The translations under genes and the position numbers were made by a program. This document shows, piece after piece, positions 10,960 to 19,837 of a DNA stretch of 58,374 nucleotides. The notes beneath the pieces were generated by a model that worked only from the letters and a program-made list of their open reading frames with translations, was not told where the DNA came from and made no database searches. The DNA comes from an uncultured Alphaproteobacteria bacterium (lineage in GTDB: Bacteria > Pseudomonadota > Alphaproteobacteria > RF32 > CAG-239). Each line of letters begins with the position of its first letter. Position 1 is the first letter of the stretch. The stretch spans positions 1-58,374 of the forward strand of contig CASDOS010000025.1 of assembly GCA_949282205.1 (NCBI GenBank). The letters are read 5' to 3'.

Positions 10960-12713
10960 CGCCCTTAAAAATTTTCTGCAAATATTCAGGGCAACTCAAG
11001 CTCTATGCCATAGCTATTTTTAGCTTATTTGGCTTGAGCCGTATATTAATCTATTTAGACAATTACTACATTGCATCGCTGTTTGGTTATATAGTCGAAA
11101 ATCCGACACAAATAATAACCGACACATCATTAACTTATATTGCCGTATACGCCGGACTACACCTTGGTTCAAGCGTAACAGACAGCATCCTAGCCATTCT
11201 TGATTTTCGCACCAATATTCTTTTAAAAAGACACATCTACAACGACTTATTTAAGCATATACACAAACATTCATCCTCATATTTTAGCGAAGAAATGTCT
11301 GGAAAAATCTCCAACAAACTCCTTCAAACAGAAAGTATTATCAGACAACTTTTCTGGCGATTTAAAGGAGTTCTCGAAACACTCATCATTCCCTATGTTG
11401 TCGCTTTACCGATATTATTCAGCGTTGACAAAGGCTTAGCTACATCCATTACCTTTTTTTGCGTAATAACAAGTTTCTTCAACTATTATCATTGCAAAAA
11501 CCTAAAACCAATCTCCAAAGAAAACGCTCAATTAGAGTCGGAAGCTGCCGGAATTATCGTAGACAGTATCGCCAATGCCCGCCTAGTAAAAAACTGCGGC
11601 GCTGTGTTGCATGAAAAAGCCTACTTAGGCAAAACGCTGAAAAAAGTCATCCGAAGTTACCTCCAAAAAGGGCAAGAAAGAGGAATATCTAATAGTTTCA
11701 ATATTTTATCGCTAATGGTTTTGCGTGTCATATCGCTGTTGATTTTAGTTTATTTTTGGCACGTCAAAAATCTCAATATCAGCCAAGTATTGATAGCCTT
11801 AACTTATATTCACTTAGCGTTGTCGCCAATAGAGCGAATTGGATATATCATTATAGATTATCAACAAAACCTAGGCGCTTTAGAAGACGCTCTAAATGTC
11901 ATCTACAAACCAATAGAAGTAAAAGATGCACCCAACGCCAAACAACTAAAAATAAATCAGCCCAATATTTCCATCCGAAATATGAGGTTTGCGTATGAGA
12001 GGAAAAAACCATTGTTTGAAAATTTCAACTTAGAAATAAAAGCAAACGAAAAAGTCGGAATTGTTGGTTTATCAGGCGCCGGAAAATCCACTCTAATCAA
12101 TTTAATTCTTCGTGCCTATGACATAAAAGGGGGAGAAATTAAGATTTCCGAGCAAAATATTACAGAAGTGACACAAAGTTCACTACGCCGCCAAATTGCC
12201 CTTATCCCACAAGAACCAAGTTTGTTTAATCGTTCTATAATGAACAACATCCGATTTTCAAACCCGAAAGCATCTGATGAAGATGTTTACAAAGCAGCCA
12301 AACTGGCTCAAATTCACGACACAATCTTAAAAATGCCTAAAGGGTATCAAAGTGTTGTCGGAGAAAGAGGCGTTAAGGTGTCAGGTGGCGAAAGACAAAG
12401 AATAGCCATCGCCTCAGCAATTTTAAAAGACACACCGATTTTAATTTTAGACGAGGCAACCTCGGCTTTAGACAGTGAATCCGAAACAGCTATTCAGAAA
12501 GCGCTGCAAAACATCATGAAGAATAAAACCGTTATAGCGATTGCCCACCGCTTATCAACCTTAAGAAACATGGATAGAATAGTAGTGCTGGAACATGGAA
12601 AAATTGTAGAAAACGACAGCCCTAAAAATTTGCTTAAAAACAAATCTGGCACTTTCTATAAACTTTATCAGCTCCAAAACAATGGCTACCTTTCTTATGG
12701 AGAAGAAGCATGA
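10956..12713 (+). CDS. ABC exporter half-transporter 2 (tandem copy A)
   Basis: A 585-residue half-transporter with the same TMD-NBD layout. Walker A is GLSGAGKST (about 371-379), the signature is VSGGERQRIAIASAI (IASAI where copy 1 has IARAI), and Walker B is ILILDEATSALD. It shares long identical protein and DNA tracts with the next gene, so the two are recent duplicates or are kept alike by gene conversion. Four-base ATGA overlaps on both sides couple all three genes. Its C-terminus (KLYQLQNNGYLSYGEEA) matches that of copy 1. It may heterodimerise with either neighbour (inference). Confidence 0.92.
   Translation: MTPLKIFCKYSGQLKLYAIAIFSLFGLSRILIYLDNYYIASLFGYIVENPTQIITDTSLTYIAVYAGLHLGSSVTDSILAILDFRTNILLKRHIYNDLFKHIHKHSSSYFSEEMSGKISNKLLQTESIIRQLFWRFKGVLETLIIPYVVALPILFSVDKGLATSITFFCVITSFFNYYHCKNLKPISKENAQLESEAAGIIVDSIANARLVKNCGAVLHEKAYLGKTLKKVIRSYLQKGQERGISNSFNILSLMVLRVISLLILVYFWHVKNLNISQVLIALTYIHLALSPIERIGYIIIDYQQNLGALEDALNVIYKPIEVKDAPNAKQLKINQPNISIRNMRFAYERKKPLFENFNLEIKANEKVGIVGLSGAGKSTLINLILRAYDIKGGEIKISEQNITEVTQSSLRRQIALIPQEPSLFNRSIMNNIRFSNPKASDEDVYKAAKLAQIHDTILKMPKGYQSVVGERGVKVSGGERQRIAIASAILKDTPILILDEATSALDSESETAIQKALQNIMKNKTVIAIAHRLSTLRNMDRIVVLEHGKIVENDSPKNLLKNKSGTFYKLYQLQNNGYLSYGEEA
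11408..12650 (+). repeat. Long direct repeat, unit 1 (partner 13162-14404)
   Basis: From the middle of the second ABC gene to its 3' end, the DNA recurs 1754 bases downstream in the third gene with long identical stretches, including silent positions. One example is the block beginning at 11408 against 13162. The stretch around 12410-12650 and its partner are also nearly identical. Divergence is concentrated in the first 450 bases and around 11890-12060. Boundaries are approximate. Confidence 0.75.
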
Positions 12714-14455
12714 CTGCAATAAAATTTATTTTCCAATACCTAAGACAAATTAAATTGTACACCATCGCCACCTTTGGTTTATTTGGGCTCAGTCGTGTAT
12801 TTATTTACCTAGACAATTACTACATTGCATCGTTGTTCGGTTACATTGTTGAAAATCCAACGCAAATTATAACCAGCACTTCTATAACCTACGTTGCCAT
12901 ATACGCTGCCTTGCATTTTGGCTCAAATATTTGCGACGGGTTACGCACCATTTTTGAATTTCGCATGGATATTTTTCTAAAACGCAATATTTACAAAGAC
13001 GCATTCAAACATACACACAAACACTCCTCTGCATACTTTACCGAAGAAATGTCCGGAAAAATATCTAATAAAGTTATTCAACTCGTCCTTCAAACCATAA
13101 ATCTCTGCTGGAGTTTTAAAGGCGTATTGGAAGCAGTCATTATCCCCTATGCAGTTGCCTTACCGATATTATTCAGCGTTGACAAAGGCTTAGCTACATC
13201 CATTACCTTTTTTTGCGTAATAACAAGTTTTTTCAACTATTATCATTGCAAAAACCTAAAACCTATCTCCAGAGAAAACGCTCAATTAGAGTCAGAAGCT
13301 GCCGGAATTATCGTAGACAGTATCGCCAATGCCCGCTTAGTAAAAAATTGCGGTGCCGTATTACACGAAAAGGCATACTTAGGCAAAACGTTGAAAAAAG
13401 TCGTCCGCAGTTACCTCAAAAAAGGACAAGAAACAGGCATATCCAACAGTTTCAATATCTTATCTTTAATGGTCTTGCGTGTCATATCGCTGTTGATTTT
13501 AGTTTATTTCTGGCATGTCAAAAATCTCAACATCAGCCAAGTATTAATTGCCTTGACATACATTCATTTACTTTTATCGCCGATAGAAAGAATAGGAGAT
13601 TTCATTATCCGCTATCAACAAAACCTTGGCGCTTTGGAAGATGCCATAAATGTCATCTACAAACCGATAGAAGTAAATGACGCCCCCAACGCCAAACAAT
13701 TAACAATAAACACCCCAAATATTTCCATAAAAAATATGAACTTTGCCTATGAAAACAAAGCCGCATTATTTGAAGATTTTAATTTAGAAATAAACGCAAA
13801 CGAAAAAGTCGGTATTGTCGGATTATCCGGTTCAGGAAAATCTACTCTAATCAATTTAATTTTAAGAGCCTATGATATAAAAGGGGGAGAAATTAAGATT
13901 TCCGAACAAAACATTGCCAAGATAACACAAAGTTCGCTACACCGTCATATAGCCCTTATCCCACAAGAACCGAGCTTATTTAATCGCTCCATAATGAATA
14001 ATATCCGTTTTTCAAACCCGAAAGCCTCCGATGAAGATGTTTACAAAGCAGCCAAACTGGCTCAAATTCACGATACAATCTTAAAAATGCCTAAAGGGTA
14101 TCAAAGCGTAGTCGGAGAAAGAGGCGTTAAGGTATCCGGCGGCGAAAGACAAAGAATAGCCATAGCCTCAGCAATTTTAAAAGACACACCGATTTTAATT
14201 TTAGACGAGGCAACCTCGGCTTTAGACAGTGAATCCGAAACAGCTATTCAGAAAGCGCTGCAAAACATCATGAAGAACAAAACCGTTATAGCGATTGCCC
14301 ACCGCCTATCGACTTTAAGAAACATGGATAGAATAGTAGTGCTGGAACATGGAAAAATTGTAGAAAACGACAGCCCTAAAAATTTGCTTAAAAACAAATC
14401 CGGTAAATTTTACCATTTATTCAATTTGCAGTCAGACGGCTTTATCCAATCATAA
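12710..14455 (+). CDS. ABC exporter half-transporter 3 (tandem copy B)
   Basis: A 581-residue half-transporter, near-duplicate of the preceding gene. Walker A is GLSGSGKST, the signature VSGGERQRIAIASAI, and Walker B and the H-loop are intact. The first about 150 residues differ most from copy A, a region that holds early membrane helices and could affect substrate or partner choice. The C-terminus diverges after KNKSGKFYHLF. It is the last gene of the operon and faces a convergent gene at 14488. I see no clear terminator in the 32 bases between. Confidence 0.92.
   Translation: MTAIKFIFQYLRQIKLYTIATFGLFGLSRVFIYLDNYYIASLFGYIVENPTQIITSTSITYVAIYAALHFGSNICDGLRTIFEFRMDIFLKRNIYKDAFKHTHKHSSAYFTEEMSGKISNKVIQLVLQTINLCWSFKGVLEAVIIPYAVALPILFSVDKGLATSITFFCVITSFFNYYHCKNLKPISRENAQLESEAAGIIVDSIANARLVKNCGAVLHEKAYLGKTLKKVVRSYLKKGQETGISNSFNILSLMVLRVISLLILVYFWHVKNLNISQVLIALTYIHLLLSPIERIGDFIIRYQQNLGALEDAINVIYKPIEVNDAPNAKQLTINTPNISIKNMNFAYENKAALFEDFNLEINANEKVGIVGLSGSGKSTLINLILRAYDIKGGEIKISEQNIAKITQSSLHRHIALIPQEPSLFNRSIMNNIRFSNPKASDEDVYKAAKLAQIHDTILKMPKGYQSVVGERGVKVSGGERQRIAIASAILKDTPILILDEATSALDSESETAIQKALQNIMKNKTVIAIAHRLSTLRNMDRIVVLEHGKIVENDSPKNLLKNKSGKFYHLFNLQSDGFIQS
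13162..14404 (+). repeat. Long direct repeat, unit 2 (partner 11408-12650)
   Basis: Second unit of the tandem duplication within the third ABC gene, offset 1754 bases. Identity continues through wobble positions over long runs, more than selection on the protein alone would maintain. This implies recent duplication or gene conversion. Confidence 0.75.
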
Positions 14456-14487
14456 CCAAGCCCCACACCCCAAAGTATAAGCTATTA

Positions 14488-16755
14488 TTAAAACTCCGCT
14501 CCACCACGATTTAATACAGCTGATGGCGGATTAAGAGGTTGTCTCTGTTTCTTTTCTGGTAAAGGTTTGCCTTCCTTGCGACGTTGATTTTCAAGCGTTT
14601 TCTTGCGAACCCCAACATAAGCTCGCTTATGCGCTTCCAAAAGTTTTCTTTTCTCCGCCCTTTCAATATCGCTCAAAACTTTACCGTTAGCTTCTTCATT
14701 AAGCACTGTTGCAACCTCTTGCATAGGGTTAATACCATTAACGCTGGTTTGATAAAGCTTATTTTTGTTTTTAATATCATCTTTAGTTAAGACATTACGC
14801 AAAAATTCACTGGTTTTAATCAAATCCATCGGCTTTCCGTCCGCAGCAATTTCACCTTTTTCAATCACAACCACTCTATCGGAAAGGGCAACTTCCGTCG
14901 GATTATGTGTCACCATAATCACGGTTTTATCTTGAGCCATATCCTTAAGAGATTTCATAATTTTAAGACTAAGATTTGGATCAAGACCTGTCGTTGGCTC
15001 GTCCATAATCACAATCGGTTTATCGGTTAAAAAGACGCGAGCCAAAGCCAAACGTTGCCGCTGTCCACCAGAAAGTTTAGAACCATCTTGTCCGATTTTA
15101 TGTAAAAGTCCCTCATCAAACTTTTGAATATCGTTATTAAATCCGGCTTTTTCGCAAGCCTGCATAAGCTCTTCATCTGTGGCATCCGGTTTAAAATATT
15201 TAAGATTATACCCGACACTTTCATCAAAAAAGTGCACATTTTGATCGACAAACGCAATATGCGCATTAAGTTCGTCATCGGATAATTCACGAATTTCCTT
15301 ATCCCCAATAAATATTTGCCCCGATTGCGCATCATAATCATGACGAATAAGGCTCATAAGCGTAGATTTTCCATTACCGGATGTCCCAACCACCGCAGTC
15401 AAACCACCTTTATCAAACTCAACACTTAAATCTTTAAGCACATTTTCGCCTCTTTTAATTTCGCCTTCTCGATCCATGGCCTCAACCAAACTCATATCAG
15501 TTACATCTTTAATTTGCGGATAAGCAAAATTAACATGACGTACACTAATTTTAGTATCCCTTTCGGTTAATTTTTCTTTACCTGTAACACGTTCAAGTTC
15601 TTTTGGTGTAATCAATTTTTTAGAAGCATCAATAAGTCTATGCGTTCCCGCCTGCATTTCATTCCAAAATTCCGAAAGCATATTCCCAGAGCTCATCATC
15701 TGCCACGAAGCCGTGCTAATCAGAGCAAACCGGCCGATATCTCCGGTTTTAACCACATCCGCAAAAGCCGCCGCCATAATCAACCCTTCCATTCCGATAT
15801 TGATAGCCATTCTCATCTTGAGATATGCTTTGCTCTTGGCGTATGTAATTTTTTGCGTCACTTTAGATGCTTTATTTAAGCGATTTTCCATTTGCTTTGT
15901 TTCCACTTCAACCCGATTAGTATCCTGAACAAGCGGTGTATTTTTAATAGAATCACTATTTTCTTTAGAGATTTTATGAGAAAAAGAACGCATTTTACTA
16001 TTGAGTTTACGATAAACTTTATTCATATATCCGCCAAATTCTGCCGTAACCACAGTCACGCCCAAAACCCCTGCAGCAAGCATCGGATCAACAGCCACTA
16101 AACTAGCAGAACTAATACCAAATACAATCACTTTAGACATACATTCTACTGATTTATTTAGCAAAGTATTTTTAGCCGAAACAATCTCTGATGTCAAACC
16201 TCCCAAAGATGCTGGAGCATTATCTTTAAAATACGGACGCGGTTTATGAAGAATATCCTTATAGATAGAACTAGAAGCGGCATTAGCATGCGTATCATTT
16301 AAAACAATCGTTGCCATTTTAGATTTAAATCGGCAGAAATCCCCCAATCTTTGTCGTGCAACATTAAGAGCTGCCGCTCCAAAGAATTTAGCTGTTGCCC
16401 CGCTTGTACCGGCAACAATCCCCGAAAGTGAACCAAATAACAAATTCTGACAATATGGTAACAATCCCTGAAAAACAGATTCTCCCATTTTATAGCCAAC
16501 TGATTTTCTAAAATCTTTACCGGTTTTTTCCCAGGCTTCCTTAAAAACCTCCCAAGATGTTTTAAGAGTCCCTTGTTCTTTAATCTTCTTTTCAGGAGCA
16601 TCTAAAACCTCTTTTCCTATTTTTTGTCCGGCAGATTTCAATTCTTGTGCAGCTTTTCGGGCCTCTTTTGCTAAATTTATAAGGCGTTCCCGTTCATATT
16701 CCGCAAAATTAGGAATTTTATTTGATTTTTTTTCTTTCGTTTTCTCTTGAGCCAT
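14488..16755 (-). CDS. Long ABC transporter half-transporter with charged N-terminal extension
   Basis: A 755-residue protein. A charged, coiled-coil-like cytosolic N-terminus (about 1-70, Lys/Glu/Ala-rich) precedes a type-1-exporter-like membrane domain and the ATPase domain. The latter has Walker A GTSGNGKST, signature LSGGQRQRLALARVF, Walker B PIVIMDEPTTGLD and H-loop VTHNP. After the ATPase comes a basic tail of about 100 residues rich in Lys, Arg, Pro and Gln. AGGGAG eight bases before the ATG at 16755 supports that start over TTG at 16761. It is paralogous to the gene at 19838-21787 (shared LERVTG, NFAYP and GDIGR motifs). Substrate unknown. Confidence 0.88.
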   Translation of the reverse strand: MAQEKTKEKKSNKIPNFAEYERERLINLAKEARKAAQELKSAGQKIGKEVLDAPEKKIKEQGTLKTSWEVFKEAWEKTGKDFRKSVGYKMGESVFQGLLPYCQNLLFGSLSGIVAGTSGATAKFFGAAALNVARQRLGDFCRFKSKMATIVLNDTHANAASSSIYKDILHKPRPYFKDNAPASLGGLTSEIVSAKNTLLNKSVECMSKVIVFGISSASLVAVDPMLAAGVLGVTVVTAEFGGYMNKVYRKLNSKMRSFSHKISKENSDSIKNTPLVQDTNRVEVETKQMENRLNKASKVTQKITYAKSKAYLKMRMAINIGMEGLIMAAAFADVVKTGDIGRFALISTASWQMMSSGNMLSEFWNEMQAGTHRLIDASKKLITPKELERVTGKEKLTERDTKISVRHVNFAYPQIKDVTDMSLVEAMDREGEIKRGENVLKDLSVEFDKGGLTAVVGTSGNGKSTLMSLIRHDYDAQSGQIFIGDKEIRELSDDELNAHIAFVDQNVHFFDESVGYNLKYFKPDATDEELMQACEKAGFNNDIQKFDEGLLHKIGQDGSKLSGGQRQRLALARVFLTDKPIVIMDEPTTGLDPNLSLKIMKSLKDMAQDKTVIMVTHNPTEVALSDRVVVIEKGEIAADGKPMDLIKTSEFLRNVLTKDDIKNKNKLYQTSVNGINPMQEVATVLNEEANGKVLSDIERAEKRKLLEAHKRAYVGVRKKTLENQRRKEGKPLPEKKQRQPLNPPSAVLNRGGAEF

Positions 16756-16826
16756 TTTCAAATCTCCCTAACATTTAGGCATCTATTAGAGAGATTTTAC
16801 CACAAAAAACCACATAAAACAAGCAC

Positions 16827-16847
16827 AAAAAAAGACCTCAAAAGGTC
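16827..16847 (-). terminator. Short terminator downstream of the 77-residue protein gene
   Basis: GACCT-CAAA-AGGTC stem-loop with seven Ts following on the minus strand. It is about 80 bases past the stop at 16928 and separates that gene from the ABC gene starting at 16755. Confidence 0.5.
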
Positions 16848-16927
16848 AATAAAACAAAAATTTCAAAGCAACAATACGCAAGCCACAAAAAGCCATACTT
16901 ATCCATCAAAAGGCAATAACAAATACC

Positions 16928-17161
16928 TTACCAATAAATCGGAGGCAACGCTGTCAAACGTCCCACCCCACCGTCAACAACTCTGGCTCGAGCATTTTTA
17001 TATCCATTTTGTTGAGTTCTTTCCTCAACAAAACACATTTCATTACCATCCCCGCGTTTAAATGTAGTATCTTTATATATAGAAGGTCGAATGGATTGAT
17101 AATAAAACACACCACGCCCACGAAATTGTTTCACATCCAAAGCGTCAACTCTATCTAGCAT
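16928..17161 (-). CDS. Small hypothetical protein, 77 residues
   Basis: Not recognised. The start MLDRVDALDVKQ is well supported by AGGAGGGG close before the ATG at 17161; a longer in-frame reading to 17233 has no such site. It has no signal peptide and one cysteine. The second half is basic and Gly/Arg-rich (NARARVVDGGVGRL) and it ends PPIYW. It is flanked by terminators on both sides, so it is a single-gene unit. The strong ribosome-binding site and isolation argue that it is real. Confidence 0.55.
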   Translation of the reverse strand: MLDRVDALDVKQFRGRGVFYYQSIRPSIYKDTTFKRGDGNEMCFVEERTQQNGYKNARARVVDGGVGRLTALPPIYW

Positions 17162-17249
17162 TTCCCCTCCTAAAATTCTAAAAAAATTTGCGCATAGAGA
17201 GCAATATATACAAAAAATAGAAAAACACAACAATTATTTTAATCAAAAC

Positions 17250-17282
17250 AAAAAAATATGGGATGACTCACGTCATCCCATA
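17250..17282 (-). terminator. Strong terminator of the 534-residue orphan gene
   Basis: An 11-bp perfect stem (TATGGGATGAC and its complement, 4-base loop) followed by a run of Ts on the minus strand, 23 bases beyond the stop at 17306. Confidence 0.85.
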
Positions 17283-17305
17283 TAATCGTTCTTTAGCCTT
17301 GATGT

Positions 17306-18910
17306 TTACCCTTCTGTTTCGTTATGATAAACATGCGAAACTTCAGGTTTTTCTATATACTCCTTCCACTGAAGGGTATATTTCTTCATCGGTGTCTGCA
17401 GTAATGCTTGATACTGAGCTTCCGTCAGCCCCCATTTGGCAGCATATTTGCCCACCAAATTATCAGGAAACGCACCATGATTCTGAAGTTTAACAGTTTC
17501 TCTATGTATGAGAACATTAAATGCCCTTTCAGACAATTGAAATTCCTCAACATAAAGCTCTTGATACTTCAAAGCGAAGTGCGGATCCATCAGCATCAGA
17601 TAGATTTCTACCTCAGGAAGCAAATGATATCCTACATTTTTGAAGATATCACTTTCTAAAGCAGCAATCTGAGCAGATACTTCCATTTGGTAAGTTGCAA
17701 ATTCCTGCAAATCCTCAGGAAGTTCGTGCATTTTTGCCAAAGGAAAATGATTGTCGGCAATTACAATACGTAAGGCACTTTTGATTAGCTCTTTATCCTC
17801 CCACGAAGAGAAAGGATATTGAGCAGCCAAAAGTGTTGCATATTTTTTCTCAACCATTTTATGGTAGAGAACTTGCTTCCGAGTGTCGTCCGCCAAACTC
17901 AACAAACGACTAATATCTGCCGGACAATTCGCCAGAGCAATCAATCTGTCTAGCAGCTGATTATAAATTGGCTCAGACACCATCGGCTTAATATCGCTCA
18001 TCTTTGATATGATGAGTTCATAAACCGCCGGCTCATTCAGCCTATAATAGGCAATACAGAGCCAAGCATAGGCATCGAACACTTCTTCTAAAGCCCCATG
18101 CACAGACACTGAAGGAAGATCTTTGAAGGTCTCTTTCCCTTGTTCCAGGCTCCTCAGTTTCGCCGGCAGCATTTTTGTTATATACGGCGCGAATTCCTTA
18201 TATGAGGAAAAATTCGCTCTCACCTGAGCATAAAGCTCAGGGAAGAAAACCGCCATATATGGCATCAAAAATGCCACATTCTCCTTCGCATCATACGCGA
18301 TTTGAAAGAAAAAACGGAATTTTTCCTGCCCAAGTTCACCAAGTTGTTGCGGAGACATCTTACGAAGTTCCTCCAAAAACTTAGGCGCCCAAGATGCACG
18401 CTTAGACACTAATGCCTCTGCAAATGCCCAACGTGGACTATCCGGAGGACAAACCTCGTTTGACTTAACCCCCAAGATATCGCAAGCCTTAAGCCCATCA
18501 AACGCCACCGGAGATTTTTCTATCAGCTCAACAGCATTCAGACCGAACTTGGACAGAAGCTGCAAAGCCATTTGCTGTGTCGGGGTGTAGAACTTCATTG
18601 CTTGCGCAATGATATTTACCCGACCACCATTAACAAGAGCTTCAAACTCCTGTTCAGTCTTAATCTCCTGAATCAGGTCATAGCGTTGCCGTTGCAATCG
18701 CGCAACTTTGACCTGAAGAGACCATACACGCGCTCGTATCTGGTCAGTGTCCAACTCTAGTTTGTCAATTGCCCGAAGCTGTTTTGTCACGCTCGGCAAA
18801 AACAACTCAGCGTGTTTGTTGGTTTTCTTGGTGAAATACTTTACCGCGATAAGCGGAAAACATACTCTCAACACTGCAGCAAATAACTGCACAAATAAAT
18901 TTTTTTCCAT
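17306..18910 (-). CDS. Hypothetical largely helical protein, 534 residues
   Basis: Not recognised. A hydrophobic N-terminus (about 5-24, LFVQLFAAVLRVCFPLIAV) could be an anchor or uncleaved signal. A predicted coiled coil follows at about 45-90 (Lys/Arg/Gln/Glu-rich), then long alpha-helical sequence with no known catalytic motif. It has its own promoter (19062-19090), a leader of about 145 bases and its own terminator, so it forms a separate transcription unit between ABC genes. Its codons look richer in G and C than its neighbours by eye, which could mean transfer. Function unknown. Confidence 0.7.
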   Translation of the reverse strand: MEKNLFVQLFAAVLRVCFPLIAVKYFTKKTNKHAELFLPSVTKQLRAIDKLELDTDQIRARVWSLQVKVARLQRQRYDLIQEIKTEQEFEALVNGGRVNIIAQAMKFYTPTQQMALQLLSKFGLNAVELIEKSPVAFDGLKACDILGVKSNEVCPPDSPRWAFAEALVSKRASWAPKFLEELRKMSPQQLGELGQEKFRFFFQIAYDAKENVAFLMPYMAVFFPELYAQVRANFSSYKEFAPYITKMLPAKLRSLEQGKETFKDLPSVSVHGALEEVFDAYAWLCIAYYRLNEPAVYELIISKMSDIKPMVSEPIYNQLLDRLIALANCPADISRLLSLADDTRKQVLYHKMVEKKYATLLAAQYPFSSWEDKELIKSALRIVIADNHFPLAKMHELPEDLQEFATYQMEVSAQIAALESDIFKNVGYHLLPEVEIYLMLMDPHFALKYQELYVEEFQLSERAFNVLIHRETVKLQNHGAFPDNLVGKYAAKWGLTEAQYQALLQTPMKKYTLQWKEYIEKPEVSHVYHNETEG

Positions 18911-19043
18911 GATTTAAAAAATTTAAATAAACAAAAATACATTAAGAAGATTTTCCCCTTAACGGCTCACCAATTAAAGTCCAAAACCCAAATCACTCCC
19001 TAAAGCAAATACTCTAAAGAACGTTCAAATCTATAGAAACAAT

Positions 19044-19074
19044 AATATGGTAAACAAGAAGATAATACCATATT
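19044..19074. repeat. Inverted repeat over the promoter of the 534-residue gene
   Basis: AATATGGTA (19044-19052) and TACCATATT (19066-19074) form a 9-bp inverted repeat with a 13-base spacer. It covers the -10 region of the minus-strand promoter, as an operator would. It could also act as a weak terminator for the HD-domain gene that ends at 19118. Confidence 0.4.
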
Positions 19075-19090
19075 TTTTGTCTATCGTCAA
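19062..19090 (-). promoter_or_regulatory. Sigma70-type promoter of the 534-residue gene
   Basis: On the minus strand, TTGACG (19085-19090), a 17-base spacer and TATTAT (19062-19067). It is about 150 bases upstream of the ATG at 18910 with no gene between. Confidence 0.6.
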
Positions 19091-19117
19091 TACAGTTCCA
19101 TGAAAAAAGAAAGAAAA

Positions 19118-19801
19118 CTAAGCAGTTTGTTTTAAGAATTTATCCAAATATTCTTGCCACTCATCAGCTCGCACTTCGTCAAAAAATTCCCTTAAAAACG
19201 CAATCATAAACAAATGGCGTTTTTCCGCCTCCATTTTACCGACTTTTGTCTGCATCGCACCTTTAAGTTTCAGCAATTTATCAAAAAAATGGTTAATAGC
19301 GTGGTTTGTCGCCCGATTTTTGTTTTGATATTGTTCAGGTGTCAAATTTTCATCAGGAAAAATTTGCTCATTAAAGAGCGGACGCTTTGTCGCTGCCGAA
19401 TACATCACCGTACGACAAACTCCGATTGCGCCAACCGCATCCAATTTATCCGCATCAGATACAATCGCCTGCTCAATCATCTTGAAATTCAGATGACTGC
19501 CCGATTTAGAAAAACCGATAGAACTAACAATATCCAATACTTTTCTAGCAAAATCTTCCTGAACGCCGATTTCAGATAAAAAACTTTTAACCCGCGCGCC
19601 GTCAGAACCTAATTTATAATCATCAACATCATGCAGAGCCACCGCTACACGCACAGCTTCAGCATCGGCCAGAGGCTCTTCCGCCAGAATCTTTTCCGCA
19701 TTGGCCATCACTCTCTGGATATGCTCAAAATCATGTCCGGAATTATCGCCCTCATGACATTTTTTAGCAAACATCAACGCTTGTTCAACAATTCCGGACA
19801 T
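19118..19801 (-). CDS. HD-domain metal-dependent phosphohydrolase
   Basis: A 227-residue cytosolic protein of the YedJ-type HD superfamily. The metal-binding pattern is complete: H27 after GHDFEH, the H57-D58 pair in ALHDVDD, and the downstream aspartate in SDADKLDAVGA (about 116-121). The segment GVCRTVMYSAATKRPLF is typical of this branch. The family hydrolyses phosphate esters; the natural substrate is not known. It starts 37 bases after the ABC gene ends and is probably co-transcribed with it. Confidence 0.85.
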   Translation of the reverse strand: MSGIVEQALMFAKKCHEGDNSGHDFEHIQRVMANAEKILAEEPLADAEAVRVAVALHDVDDYKLGSDGARVKSFLSEIGVQEDFARKVLDIVSSIGFSKSGSHLNFKMIEQAIVSDADKLDAVGAIGVCRTVMYSAATKRPLFNEQIFPDENLTPEQYQNKNRATNHAINHFFDKLLKLKGAMQTKVGKMEAEKRHLFMIAFLREFFDEVRADEWQEYLDKFLKQTA

Positions 19802-19837
19802 TTCATTTCTCCTGATATTAAAACAATTTAGAGAATA

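Noticed and set aside
13213..13680. A 155-codon plus-strand frame inside the third ABC gene
   Set aside because: Overlaps an intact exporter in another frame, and the composition (Arg/Gln-rich) is that of a shifted reading.
17161..17233. Longer start for the 77-residue protein
   Set aside because: The N-terminal extension is Cys/Phe-rich without a ribosome-binding site, while AGGAGGGG sits right before the inner ATG.
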